The position numbers were made by a program, and so were the translations under genes. DNA of 64,000 nucleotides from Vagococcus carniphilus (lineage in GTDB: Bacteria; Bacillota; Bacilli; Lactobacillales; Vagococcaceae), in assembly GCF_014397115.1 (NCBI RefSeq), contig NZ_CP060720.1, forward strand, positions 1,504,001-1,568,000, given 5' to 3'. Every line of letters starts with the position of its first letter. Positions within the stretch are counted from its first letter, which is position 1. The notes beneath the pieces are model-generated. The model did not search any database. It was given only the letters and a program-made list of their open reading frames with translations, and was not told the origin of the DNA. Shown here one piece after another: positions 63,414-64,000 of the stretch.

Positions 63414-64000
63414 TGAATAAATTTCAGCCTCTACAAATTGATGCTATAAAAGAAATGGTTAATATAGGTGGAGGACACGCTGCAACGAGTATTTCAGCTC
63501 TTATCAAAGAACCTGTTGATATGACAGTCCCTTTGATTGAAATTATGGAGTATGAAGAATTATATCAACAAATCATGTCAGAAGACAAAGTTGTCTATGC
63601 TGTGACTACCCAAGTCATTGGGAATGGAAGTGGTATTTTTCTGTTCGCACTTCCTGAAAAATCGGCACAAGAAATTTCTAGCATGATGTTACCAAATGGT
63701 ATCGAACAAACAGAAGACTTAATGGTTTCATCTATCAAAGAATTAGCCAATATTTTAGTGAATTCTTTCTTGAATGCAATTAGTCAGCTTTTAGACGTTA
63801 GATTACTGTCTTCTGTTCCGAATTTAATGATTGATATGTTTGGCTCAATTATTAGTAGTTTATACATGGCAGTCGATCAGTATGATGATGAAGTTTTAAT
63901 TATCAAAAATGAGTTTTTCTACTCTGGTAATCAAATGGATGCTTATTTATATTTCATACCAGAAGTAGGCGTATTAGAAAAATTATTTAAAGCAATAGGT
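63410..64000 (+). CDS. cheC: CheC-family CheY-P phosphatase, cut by the window end
   Basis: At least 197 residues, open at the right edge. Two CheC-type active-site motifs are visible: EMVNIGGGHAATSISAL near residue 16 and ELANILVNSFLNAIS near 113. CheC dephosphorylates CheY-P and binds CheD. FliY and FliM share related domains, but the lack of an N-terminal extension favours CheC. The first ATG at 63410 overlaps the cheA stop. The full length cannot be seen; CheC is usually about 205 residues. Confidence 0.88.
   Translation, partial: MMNKFQPLQIDAIKEMVNIGGGHAATSISALIKEPVDMTVPLIEIMEYEELYQQIMSEDKVVYAVTTQVIGNGSGIFLFALPEKSAQEISSMMLPNGIEQTEDLMVSSIKELANILVNSFLNAISQLLDVRLLSSVPNLMIDMFGSIISSLYMAVDQYDDEVLIIKNEFFYSGNQMDAYLYFIPEVGVLEKLFKAIG

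Overview
The window is low-GC, AT-rich DNA from a Gram-positive, and its gene content points to the Lactobacillales. Housekeeping genes typical of enterococci and their relatives (xerD-scpA-scpB-rluB, fer/ypbB-recQ-LysM gene-cmk-rpsA-der-hup, dnaE-pfkA-pyk) sit next to a complete-looking run of flagellar and chemotaxis genes. A motile Enterococcaceae member, most plausibly Vagococcus or a motile enterococcus, is my inference from this combination; I ran no database search.

Layout. 1-2.6 kb: a minus-strand GntR regulator / ABC ATPase / ABC permease operon with its own promoter-operator. 2.66-4.3 kb: a purine permease gene broken by a one-base deletion but still preceded by an intact PurBox and promoter. 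4.4-7.9 kb: a small unknown gene, a PmrA-like efflux pump, a complete IS1182-family element and a small DUF2929-like membrane protein. 8-14.3 kb: dnaE, pfkA and pyk. 14.4-20 kb: a second MFS pump, azlCD, a GNAT enzyme, cvfB, fur (with an exact PerR box), tag and an unknown membrane protein. 20.2-24.1 kb: xerD, scpA, scpB, rluB, then an FMN riboswitch controlling ribU. 24.4-33.7 kb: an OatA-like acyltransferase, ferredoxin, ypbB, recQ, a LysM protein, cmk, rpsA, der and hup.

33.7-64 kb is the motility region. motA-motB lie on the minus strand behind a sigma-D type promoter. Divergently, from about 35.5 kb, one long plus-strand array runs flgB-flgC-fliE-fliF-fliG-fliH-fliI-fliJ-fliK-flgD-flgE-flbD-fliL-fliO-fliP-fliQ-fliR-flhB-flhA-fliA(sigD)-flgF-flgG, then an FtsE-like ABC ATPase, two tandem chemoreceptors, and cheW-cheD-cheB-cheR-cheA-cheC, the last cut off by the window end. 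The basal body and export genes come first from a sigma-A type promoter with a long structured leader. The array encodes its own late sigma factor, and sigma-D-like promoters precede motA and both receptors, giving a plausible early-to-late order. fliM, fliN/fliY, cheY, flhF, flhG, flgM and the filament genes are not in the window.

Most notable points: an orphan FtsE-like ATPase inside the flagellar array; two receptors with about 25-30 extra residues inside the HAMP domain; lack of flhF/flhG at their usual place; possible RNA switches ahead of flgB and flhA; the frameshifted purine permease with PurBox centred near -76; and a PerR box in the fur leader. I see no rRNA, tRNA, CRISPR array, prophage or recognisable defence system.
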